Shown: in pieces, positions 35,431 to 45,200 of the stretch
Layout: each line of letters opens with the position of its first letter
Position numbering within the stretch: position 1 is the first letter of the stretch
DNA from: Mytilus edulis
Lineage: Eukaryota > Mollusca > Bivalvia > Mytilida > Mytilidae
DNA length: 64,000 bases
Assembly (NCBI RefSeq): GCF_963676685.1
Contig: NC_092356.1
Span: 43,053,601-43,117,600, forward strand
Direction of reading: 5' to 3'
The notes under the pieces: generated by a model
Database searches by the model: none
Seen by the model: only the letters and a program-made list of their open reading frames with translations
Told to the model about the DNA's origin: nothing
Made by a program: the position numbers and the translations under genes

Positions 35431-35744
35431 GGTGATTATTTGATTCAAAGATGCCCTTAAGTTATTGAAATGTCAGAATGATTGATTCACTCTTATTTTA
35501 AAAGATAGATATCTTCTAGATTTTCTTGAGACATGATCCAATATACAATTGAAGGATATTAAAATTAAAATATATTTAAGAGAGGTATCTATATAAGATC
35601 AAAGTGTACAGTCCTGAGAAAACATCTATTTATCTAGTCAATTTCTCCATTGATCAATTTCATTGACATGATTAATGACCTTACTGTTGAAATATCAGAA
35701 ATTAAGTTTCTATAGGATTGGAAATTAAGGAAGTGGTAAGAGTA

Positions 35745-36000
35745 TGATGTTGAGACAAGTTTCACCTAAATTGATCTACATTTCTTTGTTCTATTATTAT
35801 AATATTGCTTTTACTGTTGGATTGTTTTATGTGATATCCATTCAACGTGGCTCGGTACTTAAACATCCCGTCATTGTGTTTGTATTATCTTTCATAATGC
35901 GTATAAATATGCGACTTTTTGTGTTTCTTTGGTTCTTATAACGTGACTCTGTACTTTAAAAAATCCCGTCAATATAATATTGTTTTATTATATGTCATTA
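35745..36000 (+). repeat. 3'-tail fragment of the YIDD retroelement family
   Basis: CAACGTGGCTCGGTACTTAA and ACATCCCGTCATTGTG match 46510-46545 (GACGTGACTCGTCGATACTT, ACATCCCGTCATTGTG). A second, weaker CCCGTCA copy follows at 35966. Confidence 0.5.
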
Positions 36001-36263
36001 TGATATATTTCTATTATGAATTAGAAAATACGTTGAACCACAAACGTCAAAATTATTCAATCGCGTAGTGGAATGAACTTCTACTTCTACTTCTATGTGG
36101 TTAATCTGCAGTCGGAAATTCCATAACGCAAATATACTGTGCGCGTGTGTCAACCAGTACACGCCAAGTTAAAAATAACAAACTTTGTGTATTTACAGGA
36201 ACAAAAACAGATAAAATTATGTGATGTTTGCAACAACTGTACAGGGTTAAAATCAGGTATCAA

Positions 36264-36660
36264 TATTTACGCCAGGAACTGCCACACACAGACCCGGAAG
36301 GCGACTGTTGTGGGAGCTTGGATGGCACATTCAGGTAGTTGGTTCCAGTCAACAATTGTTCTTGGGATGAAACTGTATTTATAGGCATCCGTTGAAGTGC
36401 TGACTCTGGAAAACCTGTCTCTGTGGTATTGTCGGGTTGTTACAGTTGGTCTTCTGATGTAATCTGGAATAATGACTGATGCTTCACCATGTAGGATCTT
36501 ATAAAGGAGTATGAGCCTGGCTCCTTGTCTGCGTGTTGCTAATGTTGGCCAGCCAAGTGTCTGTAGGATGTTGGTTACAGTTCCTGGTTCCCGAGAATAG
36601 GTTGATGTTACAAATCGGGCAGCTCTTCGTTGTACCATCTCGATTTGTGGAATCTTATAA
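36264..36660 (-). pseudogene. C-terminal stub of a non-LTR retrotransposon RT ORF
   Basis: The minus-strand reading frame contains QRRAARFVTSTYSREPGTVT, ILQTLGWPTLATRRQGARL, YKILHGEASV, and YSFIPRTIVDWNQLPECAIQ. This series is typical of the region after the RT in jockey/CR1-type ORF2 proteins, and it stops at 36267. The catalytic RT is absent. The 183-aa open frame continues upstream into an unrelated repeat, so its first 50 or so residues are not part of this protein. Confidence 0.8.
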
Positions 36661-36734
36661 ATTCTATATAACTTTTGGACTATTTTAAATCTCGGTCTAT
36701 TTCTGAAATTAATTCTTACATACTTTGAATTTTT

Positions 36735-37210
36735 AACCCTGTATGCTAACATTGCACATGTGAAATTTTTAAATTGTTTGTATATACATTGAACGACAAA
36801 TTTATGTGACGTATACAATTTTCTGCCTCAGACACGCGAATTAATGAATGTGTTCGTAGATAGATGTGTTTTGTGTTCTGTTAAGTTGTTCCTTTTAAAA
36901 TTGTTACACGATGATGACTGCTGTACCCGTATTTTGACTATTTTATTTATTATGTCTGTTTAGTTCACGCATCATTGTCAATATAACGGAATTTTATGAG
37001 ACTGTCATCAAAGTGAGAGGTTTAGTGCTTTGAAACCAGGTTTAATCCACCATTTTCTACATTTGAAAAAGGCCTGTACCAAGTCAGGAATATGACAGTT
37101 CTTGTCCATCAGGTTTTGAGTGTTTTGTCATTTGACTTTGCCATGTGATTATGGACTTTCCGATTGGATTCTCCTCTAAGTTCAGTATTTTTGTGATTTT
37201 ACTTTTTACA
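36735..37210 (+). repeat. 3'-tail copy of the YIDD retroelement family
   Basis: Nearly collinear with 55167-55640: ACATTGAACGACAAATTTAT, GATGATGACTGCTGTACCCG, AATCCACCATTTTCTACATT, AAGTCAGGAATATGACAGTT, GTGATTATGGACTTTCCGAT. Confidence 0.75.
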
Positions 37211-38599
37211 TTGCATAGTGCTTCAAAACTAAGACTCAGCTTGTGGGTCAAGTAAAAAGCAAATATTCTTCATCAGTTGACATTGAAATAGTGAATGCAA
37301 ACTTCATTAGATTAATATTTACTTCCAATATATGACAGTATAATTTCCTGTTGCACAAGTTAGCGGGTACCTAGAACTACCGTGTGTTCGTCAGTAAACT
37401 TGTTTGGATCATATTTTGCCAGGAATTGTTGCAAGCGGATCTCCTCATGTATTTGTCAAATGGCTACGATTGAGTCATATAATTCTTAAATCAATTCATT
37501 TATTGTCATTTGCTTCACCATATAGCCACAAACGACAATGCTTAATAATTCTGAAAATTGAAAAACATTTAAAGTTAGGGCAAATAGGAATTCAAAGCAC
37601 CTTTATGCCCAAGGTCTTATATAATTACATCAATAGGAATATAAAGTTCTGAATGTTTTCTACTTTTGAAACTTGTTACGTTGATGTGTTCCGGAGACTA
37701 ATGTTTCAATTTCCCTTTTGTTCTCCCTCGACTCGGAACGAAATTAAAGAAACAAATATTAAAATACTGCAATAAAACGAAAGAGGGTCAGATAAACTAG
37801 GTTTTGCTTCGTACTTTTTCAACTGTTGGAGATACTACCAATTTCAAATAGTCAGGTGGACCAACAAATTTAATCTGTAGTTCTAAATTATACAATATCT
37901 TTCGAAAATTTACTTATCAGCAATGTTCCCTACAATATATTAGTATAATTAAGACTCGCACATATGCATAAACAATATTTATGTTTGATTTTGGTTCACA
38001 AAGATAATATACAGCAACGATAGCAGCACGAAGTTTTTGCACAGATCACAGATCCAAATACGGAGAGTTTATAAGTCTTTATTTGCACTTGGTTCCTCAC
38101 ATTTAAATCTTATAGGTCACTATACCTAGTTTAGATAATTATTTCAGACATTTTTGTATATTGCACGGTGTTTTTGAACTAATTTATTTTGCTGGCCTTG
38201 CTGGACGGCCATCAAAATTTTCAGCGCCATTTTTGAATTCTGAATTTTGAGAAATAAATTTTATTTTGTCATACAGCAAGTCAAATTATTTCCGTGACTT
38301 ATAAATAAATAGATTAAATAAATTCATACTTTTGTACAATCATCTTGATTATTTAAATAAACTTTTCCATTCCATATTTGACAACTTTGACCCCTCCTCC
38401 TTTTATTTTCTAAATAAATTGCTCATACTTTTGGATAATCATTTCGATTATTTAAATAAATTTTTTGCTTTCCATTCTCTACCTTAAATTTCGCAAATAA
38501 AGTCTTTTGTTTTAGACCCCTCCCCCTTTTATCTTTAAATTTTTTGTACTGCATAGATAAATACTTAAAATAGTTAAAATTAAATTTTTCTTAAACACA
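37211..38599. other. No gene seen; possible 5' UTR of the downstream retrotransposon in its last part
   Basis: AT-rich with repeated TTATTTAAATAAA and CCCCTCC(T/C)CCTTTTAT blocks (38391, 38517). The 5' end of the retrotransposon cannot be fixed from sequence alone. Confidence 0.35.
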
Positions 38600-38676
38600 C
38601 TGTACTTGTGTTCCAACTAATATCCTGTTTTGAGCTGATAGAAAACCTAGTATTCTGTTCCTCAAAAGATTGATAC

Positions 38677-39414
38677 ATGTCTGAGAATAAAATTATAAAG
38701 TCAAGCAGATACTTCAGAGTAAATAAGAGAGATATTCAGGATAAAACAGCCCAAAGCCAACCCATTATTATATCGGATAGTAAAGGAAACTACATAAAAA
38801 GAGCTATAACAACTGAAGATTTCCTAAACATCAAATTCATCACAAAAAAAGGACAAAAAGTACAGCAAGCTATTGATTGGGCTGAAAAAGAATTACCATC
38901 AATCTGCCATCAACACAAAAACATCACTTTTTATATTTGGCTAGGAACTTGTAATTTAACCGAACTTAACAGAACTACCAGATACATCTCTCTTGTGAAC
39001 CAAAACGATTCAAACGTCAGATATCTAAGAAGAAAATTCATCGAACTTAAGGAACTCATCACCAAAATAAAACCAAATTCAAAAATCATCTTCTTAGAAA
39101 TTCCGCCATACTCTATTCAACGTTGGAACAGATCTCAAGGCCACAAAAACCCGGACATTTTCAGTGACGACGACCAAACACTTCAAAACCAGTTATATCT
39201 CTTAAATACCTTCATCCAAGAAATAAATCAATCTACAGAAAAATCACCTAAATTTGATCTTGACATTCGAAAAACATCTAAAAGAAAAGGCGGTACTGAC
39301 GAATACTACAACTTTAATCTATACAGAACTGACGGCGTATATCCAAATTCATTACTAGCAAAGCTTTGGATGAGAAGAATAGCAACCAAAATTCTCCATC
39401 AATGTTATAGATAG
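38677..39414 (+). CDS. LINE ORF (first): SGNH/GDSL-hydrolase-like protein, 245 aa
   Basis: An SGNH fold is suggested by three blocks: IIISDSKGN at 30-38 (the GDS block, nucleophile S35), FYIWLGTCNLT at 85-95 (the GxND block as GTCN) and TDGVYPNS at 218-225 (the DxxH block). The last block carries Tyr222 where active enzymes have His, so hydrolase activity in this copy is doubtful. The protein is basic at its N terminus. SGNH-like esterase domains occur in first ORFs of CR1-type LINEs and are thought to act in membrane or nucleic-acid association rather than metabolism; here the domain is in a separate ORF, 303 nt before the next one. ATG at 38677 is the only reasonable start. The assignment is by motif reading only. 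Confidence 0.7.
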   Translation: MSENKIIKSSRYFRVNKRDIQDKTAQSQPIIISDSKGNYIKRAITTEDFLNIKFITKKGQKVQQAIDWAEKELPSICHQHKNITFYIWLGTCNLTELNRTTRYISLVNQNDSNVRYLRRKFIELKELITKIKPNSKIIFLEIPPYSIQRWNRSQGHKNPDIFSDDDQTLQNQLYLLNTFIQEINQSTEKSPKFDLDIRKTSKRKGGTDEYYNFNLYRTDGVYPNSLLAKLWMRRIATKILHQCYR

Positions 39415-39634
39415 AGTAGAATAGAACACTATACATATATCAACTTCATATCAACCATATTTATCCATTCCATATACAATAACATTCATATATAGAAATA
39501 TAAGCAGCTTTTATATAACACCAGTCTATATTGTATAACCTGCAAATATAGAGATATATATCTACATACTCATTAAACCCGGATATCGGAAGATATAAAA
39601 GTTAACTGGAAAATTCTAATCTAAGCTAGCTTTC

Positions 39635-39651
39635 AGTGGGGACGCCCCGCT
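39635..39651 (+). promoter_or_regulatory. GC-rich hairpin 1 in the LINE, before the PHD ORF
   Basis: AGTGGGG-ACG-CCCCGCT, a 7-bp stem (one G-T pair, extendable by two pairs) with a 3-nt loop, ending 66 nt before the start codon. The core is nearly identical to the hairpin at 42046-42062. Confidence 0.75.
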
Positions 39652-39717
39652 GATTGCACATTAACTTACATAGAACTTCTTCGTTAAAAGAAAACAGCAA
39701 TATATATAAAGTGAAAA

Positions 39718-42246
39718 ATGAGTATCCAGACTAGAACATCAGCAAGAACCAAGAGCAAACCTCAGCCCTATACACCAGCTAAATATGAAAACTTTAGTAT
39801 CAATAAAACCAGGGCCCTGGACAAAAAACTAGAAGCATGTAATAGAGCAATGGACATAAAAATTGAGCAGAAACATCAAAACTACATCCTAGAGCTATCA
39901 GCAGCTGCTTATGAAGTCTTAAAGGGGGAAATAGACATATACTTCGAACAACACTCTACATACAAGCTCTTGCCCAAACACCAGCATGATAATCAAGGGC
40001 TATGCATCAGAACTTCACATTCGGTCAGAAATAGAAGTAATAACAGACAACTCTATCGCATCAATCTATTCCATACTACATCAAAGGTAGAGGTTAATGG
40101 CCAAGGTATGGAACTCTTCTTGACACACATTGAAGATATAAAAGAAAGAATGAAATCAAGAGGGAACTATAAGATTTACAACAAACAGATAGAGGAACAG
40201 ATAAACATAATCAAGAGAAATGAAGTTGATATAGAAATAAGAGGAACAGTGAACGAATCATTCACAACAAATAATCAACCTAAAATCAACCACATAAATA
40301 GAATACAAGTATCCAAAGGGACAGAATGTATACAAAATACAGACACAGAATTATTAAGTAACTGGAATAGAGCCATTGAATGGTCAGAAGATGAAACAAC
40401 ACCCAGTCAGGACACAAGTACAGTCAACATGTCTACTATACATAACTACTGTGCCATATGCAATCAGACAGCACAACCAGAAACATCCATAGATTGTATT
40501 GCATGCAGTCAACTGTTTCACTATGCATGTGAAAACATTGATCCTGCAAGAATAAGCCAAACTGAAGAAGAACAATATTCATGTAGGAGTTGCTCTATCA
40601 TGGACATGGACGTGGTAAATATATCAACAAGAAGCAATAACTCAATTATAGATACAGAAGAAACAATACCAAAGTTACTTCTAGATGAACAAAGCGTGAC
40701 AGAGGATTATAGCGAAATAGGCCATATAGTTAAAAATATGCCAGAATATACATCTAAAGACAGTCCAACTAGAACGCAGATCACGAAGGAAGAAACAAGA
40801 AATTCTAACACAGAAGTACCAGACATGGTAGAAATGAACAAAACGGCTTCATACAAACAGCAAAGCCAAATGGTTCAGCACAGCAGGAATGAACAAATAG
40901 AAAATGTAGATGAGCCAAAAAACATCAAGGCAAAACCGAAAAGGCAATATAAGTGCAAAAATGTAAATGAAACTAACCAGCAGCTTGAAGATCAATTAGC
41001 ACAATGCAGAGCAAGAATAGTCATAATGGAAGATACCAATAGAGACTATAGAAACACAATCAATCTACTTAGGATGCAATCAGAAGAAAGCACTATTGAC
41101 AAAAGTAACTTAAATACCTACCAGCCAAAGTGTGACTGTAGCAACAACTTGCAGGAACAGACTATAAACAAAGTCGATATGATGCTGAACAACTTCAGGT
41201 TAGAAATGGAAAATAGAGACCTAAGAATAAAACATCAAATGGAGATGAACGAATTAAGAAACAAACTGCAAATAATGGAATTACAGAAAGAAGTAGGAAT
41301 GTGGCAAAGACCAGGAAGTCATGAATATTATCCTTATAATCAGAATATTGACAATACTAGGAACTCAAACCAACATCAAATGAGTGATCAGCACTCTGGT
41401 GCGCAGCTTATAAATCAGCAATCCAGGATTCCTAACCAAGCCAATCCACTATTCATGACACCTATGGCACCTCCACACTATAGCCAAATACCAACAGAGC
41501 AGAGCAGAATAAATCCTGGCCATATTCAAGCGCCAATGTACTACAATAACAGAATACAGGCTATACCTGTAAATAGCCAAAGTAGCCACCATTATCCTGG
41601 CTATAGAAGTATACATGTACCAACTGGCAGTATCAACACTAACATGATACAAAATGCACATTTATACAGACAGCAATATAGGATGACTCCACAACCTATA
41701 CCACAAAATATAGATCAACACCAAGGATATAGTCAGCAACAGACAAACAGAAAGGAACAAAGTCAAAGAAACATCAATAAAAGAGTTTATGACCAAAGAA
41801 CAAGCATGCCAGTAATAGCTAAACAAAGTCATGCAGAAGAACTTGAAAGACAAAAACAATTGCAACAACTAACAAATCAGGATGATAATACTAACCAAAT
41901 AGACAAAGAACCAACAAAAGAAGCTAGAATGACCATCAATCTGACAAATTCAGCTGCCGCCAAAAATAATGAAGCCAAAGCACATACAGAAGTAAGCCAT
42001 CAAGTAGATGTCATGCCCAGAACTGGTCTTATAACAACGGCTTCTAGCGGGGACGCCCCGCTGGAAGCGGACTGCCATCAGAAGTTCCCCTCTCAAAGGG
42101 GGGCCAATGTTGGTGGTCCTAAGCATCTAAAGGGACAAGTTCAGGCTGACAATCTAGAAGCAAAAGAAGATGGGAATAGAAAGAAACCAAACCATTTTTT
42201 AGGCAGTGGCCGATCAAACAAGATAAAAGGGAGGATATCATTATAG
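39718..42246 (+). CDS. LINE ORF1-like protein with PHD finger and coiled coil, 842 aa
   Basis: The N-terminal 240 residues are basic and of unknown fold. Residues 245-292 form a C4HC3 PHD-type finger (C245, C248, C260, C263, H268, C271, C289, C292). Residues about 410-455 and 480-530 are heptad-like and probably coiled coil. Residues about 535-720 are rich in Gln, Asn, Tyr and Pro, low-complexity and disorder-prone. This layout fits a nucleic-acid-binding, self-assembling LINE ORF1 protein. Near its 3' end the ORF crosses a 12-bp GC hairpin (42041-42067), and codons CAT TTT TTA at 42193-42201 form a -1 frameshift heptamer; ribosomes that do not slip terminate at 42246. A-rich codon use matches the neighbouring ORFs. 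Confidence 0.88.
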   Translation: MSIQTRTSARTKSKPQPYTPAKYENFSINKTRALDKKLEACNRAMDIKIEQKHQNYILELSAAAYEVLKGEIDIYFEQHSTYKLLPKHQHDNQGLCIRTSHSVRNRSNNRQLYRINLFHTTSKVEVNGQGMELFLTHIEDIKERMKSRGNYKIYNKQIEEQINIIKRNEVDIEIRGTVNESFTTNNQPKINHINRIQVSKGTECIQNTDTELLSNWNRAIEWSEDETTPSQDTSTVNMSTIHNYCAICNQTAQPETSIDCIACSQLFHYACENIDPARISQTEEEQYSCRSCSIMDMDVVNISTRSNNSIIDTEETIPKLLLDEQSVTEDYSEIGHIVKNMPEYTSKDSPTRTQITKEETRNSNTEVPDMVEMNKTASYKQQSQMVQHSRNEQIENVDEPKNIKAKPKRQYKCKNVNETNQQLEDQLAQCRARIVIMEDTNRDYRNTINLLRMQSEESTIDKSNLNTYQPKCDCSNNLQEQTINKVDMMLNNFRLEMENRDLRIKHQMEMNELRNKLQIMELQKEVGMWQRPGSHEYYPYNQNIDNTRNSNQHQMSDQHSGAQLINQQSRIPNQANPLFMTPMAPPHYSQIPTEQSRINPGHIQAPMYYNNRIQAIPVNSQSSHHYPGYRSIHVPTGSINTNMIQNAHLYRQQYRMTPQPIPQNIDQHQGYSQQQTNRKEQSQRNINKRVYDQRTSMPVIAKQSHAEELERQKQLQQLTNQDDNTNQIDKEPTKEARMTINLTNSAAAKNNEAKAHTEVSHQVDVMPRTGLITTASSGDAPLEADCHQKFPSQRGANVGGPKHLKGQVQADNLEAKEDGNRKKPNHFLGSGRSNKIKGRISL
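42041..42067 (+). promoter_or_regulatory. GC-rich hairpin 2 in the LINE, near the 3' end of the PHD ORF
   Basis: AGCGGGG-ACG-CCCCGCT with flanking CTTCT/GGAAG makes a 12-bp stem and a 3-nt loop. It encodes SSGDAPLE in frame. A second G/C-rich inverted pair, TTCCCCTCTCAAAGGGG, follows at about 42083-42100. Confidence 0.8.
42195..42201 (+). promoter_or_regulatory. Candidate -1 programmed ribosomal frameshift site (T TTT TTA)
   Basis: In the frame of the PHD ORF the codons read CAT TTT TTA GGC, so the heptamer fits the X XXY YYZ rule. Slippage by -1 continues AGG CAG TGG CCG into the endonuclease/RT frame, which is open from 42180. Only a weak downstream hairpin (GGC/GCC, 42202-42211) is visible; the strong hairpins lie upstream. 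Confidence 0.6.
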
Positions 42247-45200
42247 GTACACTCAATGTACAAAATGTGAAATCAAATGCCCTCTATATCAAAAACTTGT
42301 TAAGGGATGTACATGTGCTATGCATTCAAGAACACTGGCTTTTCAATGCGGAAAAGAAAATCATAGCTGAAATTACTGAAAATAGCGGATACATAGCTAA
42401 AAGTGTTGATGATAATGATGATCCTGATTTCAACATATCAATGAAAAGGGGATATGGTGGAGTAGCCATAATCTGGAAAAAAGAAATTAATGAAAATATA
42501 AAGGAACTGATAGACGGTGGAAATAGAATACAAGCCATACATATTCAACAAGGAGACAAACCAATATGTCTTATAAATGTATATATGCCATCAGATAGCA
42601 AAAATGCAGACATCGAATACAAAGACACATTGGCTCAAATTGATGAAATGATAGAGAAATATAAAGACACACACGAAATTATAGTATGTGGAGACATGAA
42701 CGGGTCCCTGGATAGAAGCTCGACACCTCATGATAAAATCCTAAAGACTTTCTGCAAGGAAAAATGTATAGGAAATACTGAGAAATGCCCAGTAAAAGAG
42801 ACATTTTATCACCAGAATGGTATGTCGAAAGGACAAATTGATTACTTCCTCTTCAAAAGTAACTCAGAAATCATTAACAAAATCAGACAAATTGATGTCC
42901 TTGATACTGACCCAGAGAATACCTCGGACCATGTACCTGTTATCTTGACACTGAACAGCCAACTGAAAAAAGTCAGGGAAAAAGCAACAACTATCATAGC
43001 AAAACCTAAATGGACTGACTGCGACCATCAAATTTATAAGGAAGTCATCAATAAAGAACTTCCAAAACTCATGCAAAAATCAAAAGGAATTATTGAGAAA
43101 GATATAAAAAATCTAGAAAAACTGCTACATAAAGCCGGAGAAGCAGCAATCCCAAAGTATAGAAGAAAAATCAAAATCAAATCAAAGGGAAAGGCGATAT
43201 GGAATGAACAAATAGATAAGGCATCAAAGCAATCAAAAAATGCATTTAAAGTTTGGAGGCAACATGGAGCACCTCAAGAAAGAAGTAATGAGCTCAAAAT
43301 CAAAATGACAGCTGCAAAGAGAATACTTCGAAAAGCACAAAGACAAGCTTATGCCTCGCAGAGAGAATCAACAGCGGGAAAAATTATGAAAGCTTCAAAC
43401 TCAGATACAAAACTTTTTTACAAGCTTATCAACATGCAAAGAAAAACACCACTTATTAATACCAAGATACTGAAACTAAACGAAAAGACTGCAGAAGATG
43501 GACCAAGCATAATGAACATCTGGCAAGAACATTTCCAACAACTAGCTACTCCAACAATAGAGGAAAATTTTGACACTGAAAAACTAGAGCTAGTAGAGAT
43601 ACAAAACAATATAATAGAATCCATAGAAAGGGAAAAAGGTCAAGGCATAGATCTTGTTAATGTAAAGGAAGTAAATAAAGCTATAGAAAAACTTAAAGCA
43701 GGAAAAGCACCCGATGAAGATGGAATTTCGGTAGAACACTACAAACATGGGATGGAAGAGTTAACTCCCTTTATAGTACATTTGCTAAATTTAATCTTAA
43801 CCTATTTGGATGTACCAATCTTCCTAAAGACAGGGATTCTAACACCAATCTTAAAGAAAGAAAAAGACAAAACATTACCATCTAGCTATAGAGGAATAAC
43901 TGTAACTAAAACCTTTGCAAAAATATTACAAAGTATATTGAAGGATAGAGTTGACTCTGTATTTAACAACATACAAAACTCCCTGCAAAGAGGCTTTACA
44001 GAAAGAGTATCATCACTATGTGCAGCATTCCTCACATCAGAAGCAATCGAAGAAAGTAAGAAATTAAAGATACTGCTGATCTTAGTAACTCTTGACGCAG
44101 AAAAGGCATTTGACAAGCTAAACCATGAAATACTATTCAACAAACTGTACCATTATGGAATAAAAGGAAAACTCTGGATATTACTGAGAAACTTGTATAA
44201 AGGAATGAGCATCAAGGTTAAATGGGAAGGGCAATGTACAGAAGATGTCACGGTTCTACAAGGAATTCAACAAGGTGCTAAACTATCTACAACGCTATAT
44301 AAATGCTACAACAACGTCATACTTGATAGCATATTAAAAAGTAGACTTGGAGCATGTATTGGTGATATACAAGTCCCTGCACCAACATGTGCCGATGACA
44401 TTGCTGTCCTGGCAAATAGTACTGCAGATGCACAAGGAATATTAGACATCGTACAACACCATACGAGCAGAGATCTAGTCAAAATCAATCTAACTAAATC
44501 TGAAGCGGTTCTATACAATGCAAAAGGCTCAAACATATCAACGTTGAAATTTGAAGACAATGAAATCAATATAACCAATGAAACCAAACATCTAGGTATC
44601 AAAAGAAACGAGCAAAACCGTGCAAATATCTCAGAAAGAATAAGAACCGGAAGGGCAACAATATACAGCCTTCTTGGAGCTGGGTTACATGTCAGAAGGG
44701 GATTCTCACCCATGGTTGCATACAAGCTATGGAGAACATATGCAGTACCAAGAAGCATATACGGACTTGAGGTGATGAACTTACTTGCAAAAGAAAAGGA
44801 TATGCTAGAACTGGCAGAGAGAAAAATCCTCCGACAAATTCAAGGACTTCCAAATAATACAGCAAATATGGCTGTATATACCCTGGTAGGAGCAGAACCT
44901 ATTGCCATCACATTAGACAAAAATGTACTTACCTTCTTCATGAATATTGTTCGAAATCCAGGAACCATAGAATGTGAAATTCTGCGCCGACAAATAGTAT
45001 TCTCAGACCAAAGAGGAAAAGACTTTATCAACAGAGTAGAAAAATACAATTTGAAATCCAGTAGCTACTACATAGAAAATCCACTAAATAAAAAGGAATG
45101 GAAAAGACTAGTAGGAATAAAGATCAAGGAATACTGGAAAAATGAATGTCATAATGAAAAAATGGAAAAAACATCACTTAAATACATAGAGATACAGAAC

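Noticed and set aside
36267..36818. 183-aa minus-strand ORF as a single gene
   Set aside because: Only the part downstream of about 36660 is LINE-derived; the first third is read-through of another repeat, so the frame is chimeric.
44306..44758. 150-aa ORF antisense to the RT
   Set aside because: Shadow frame of a clearly coding strand.
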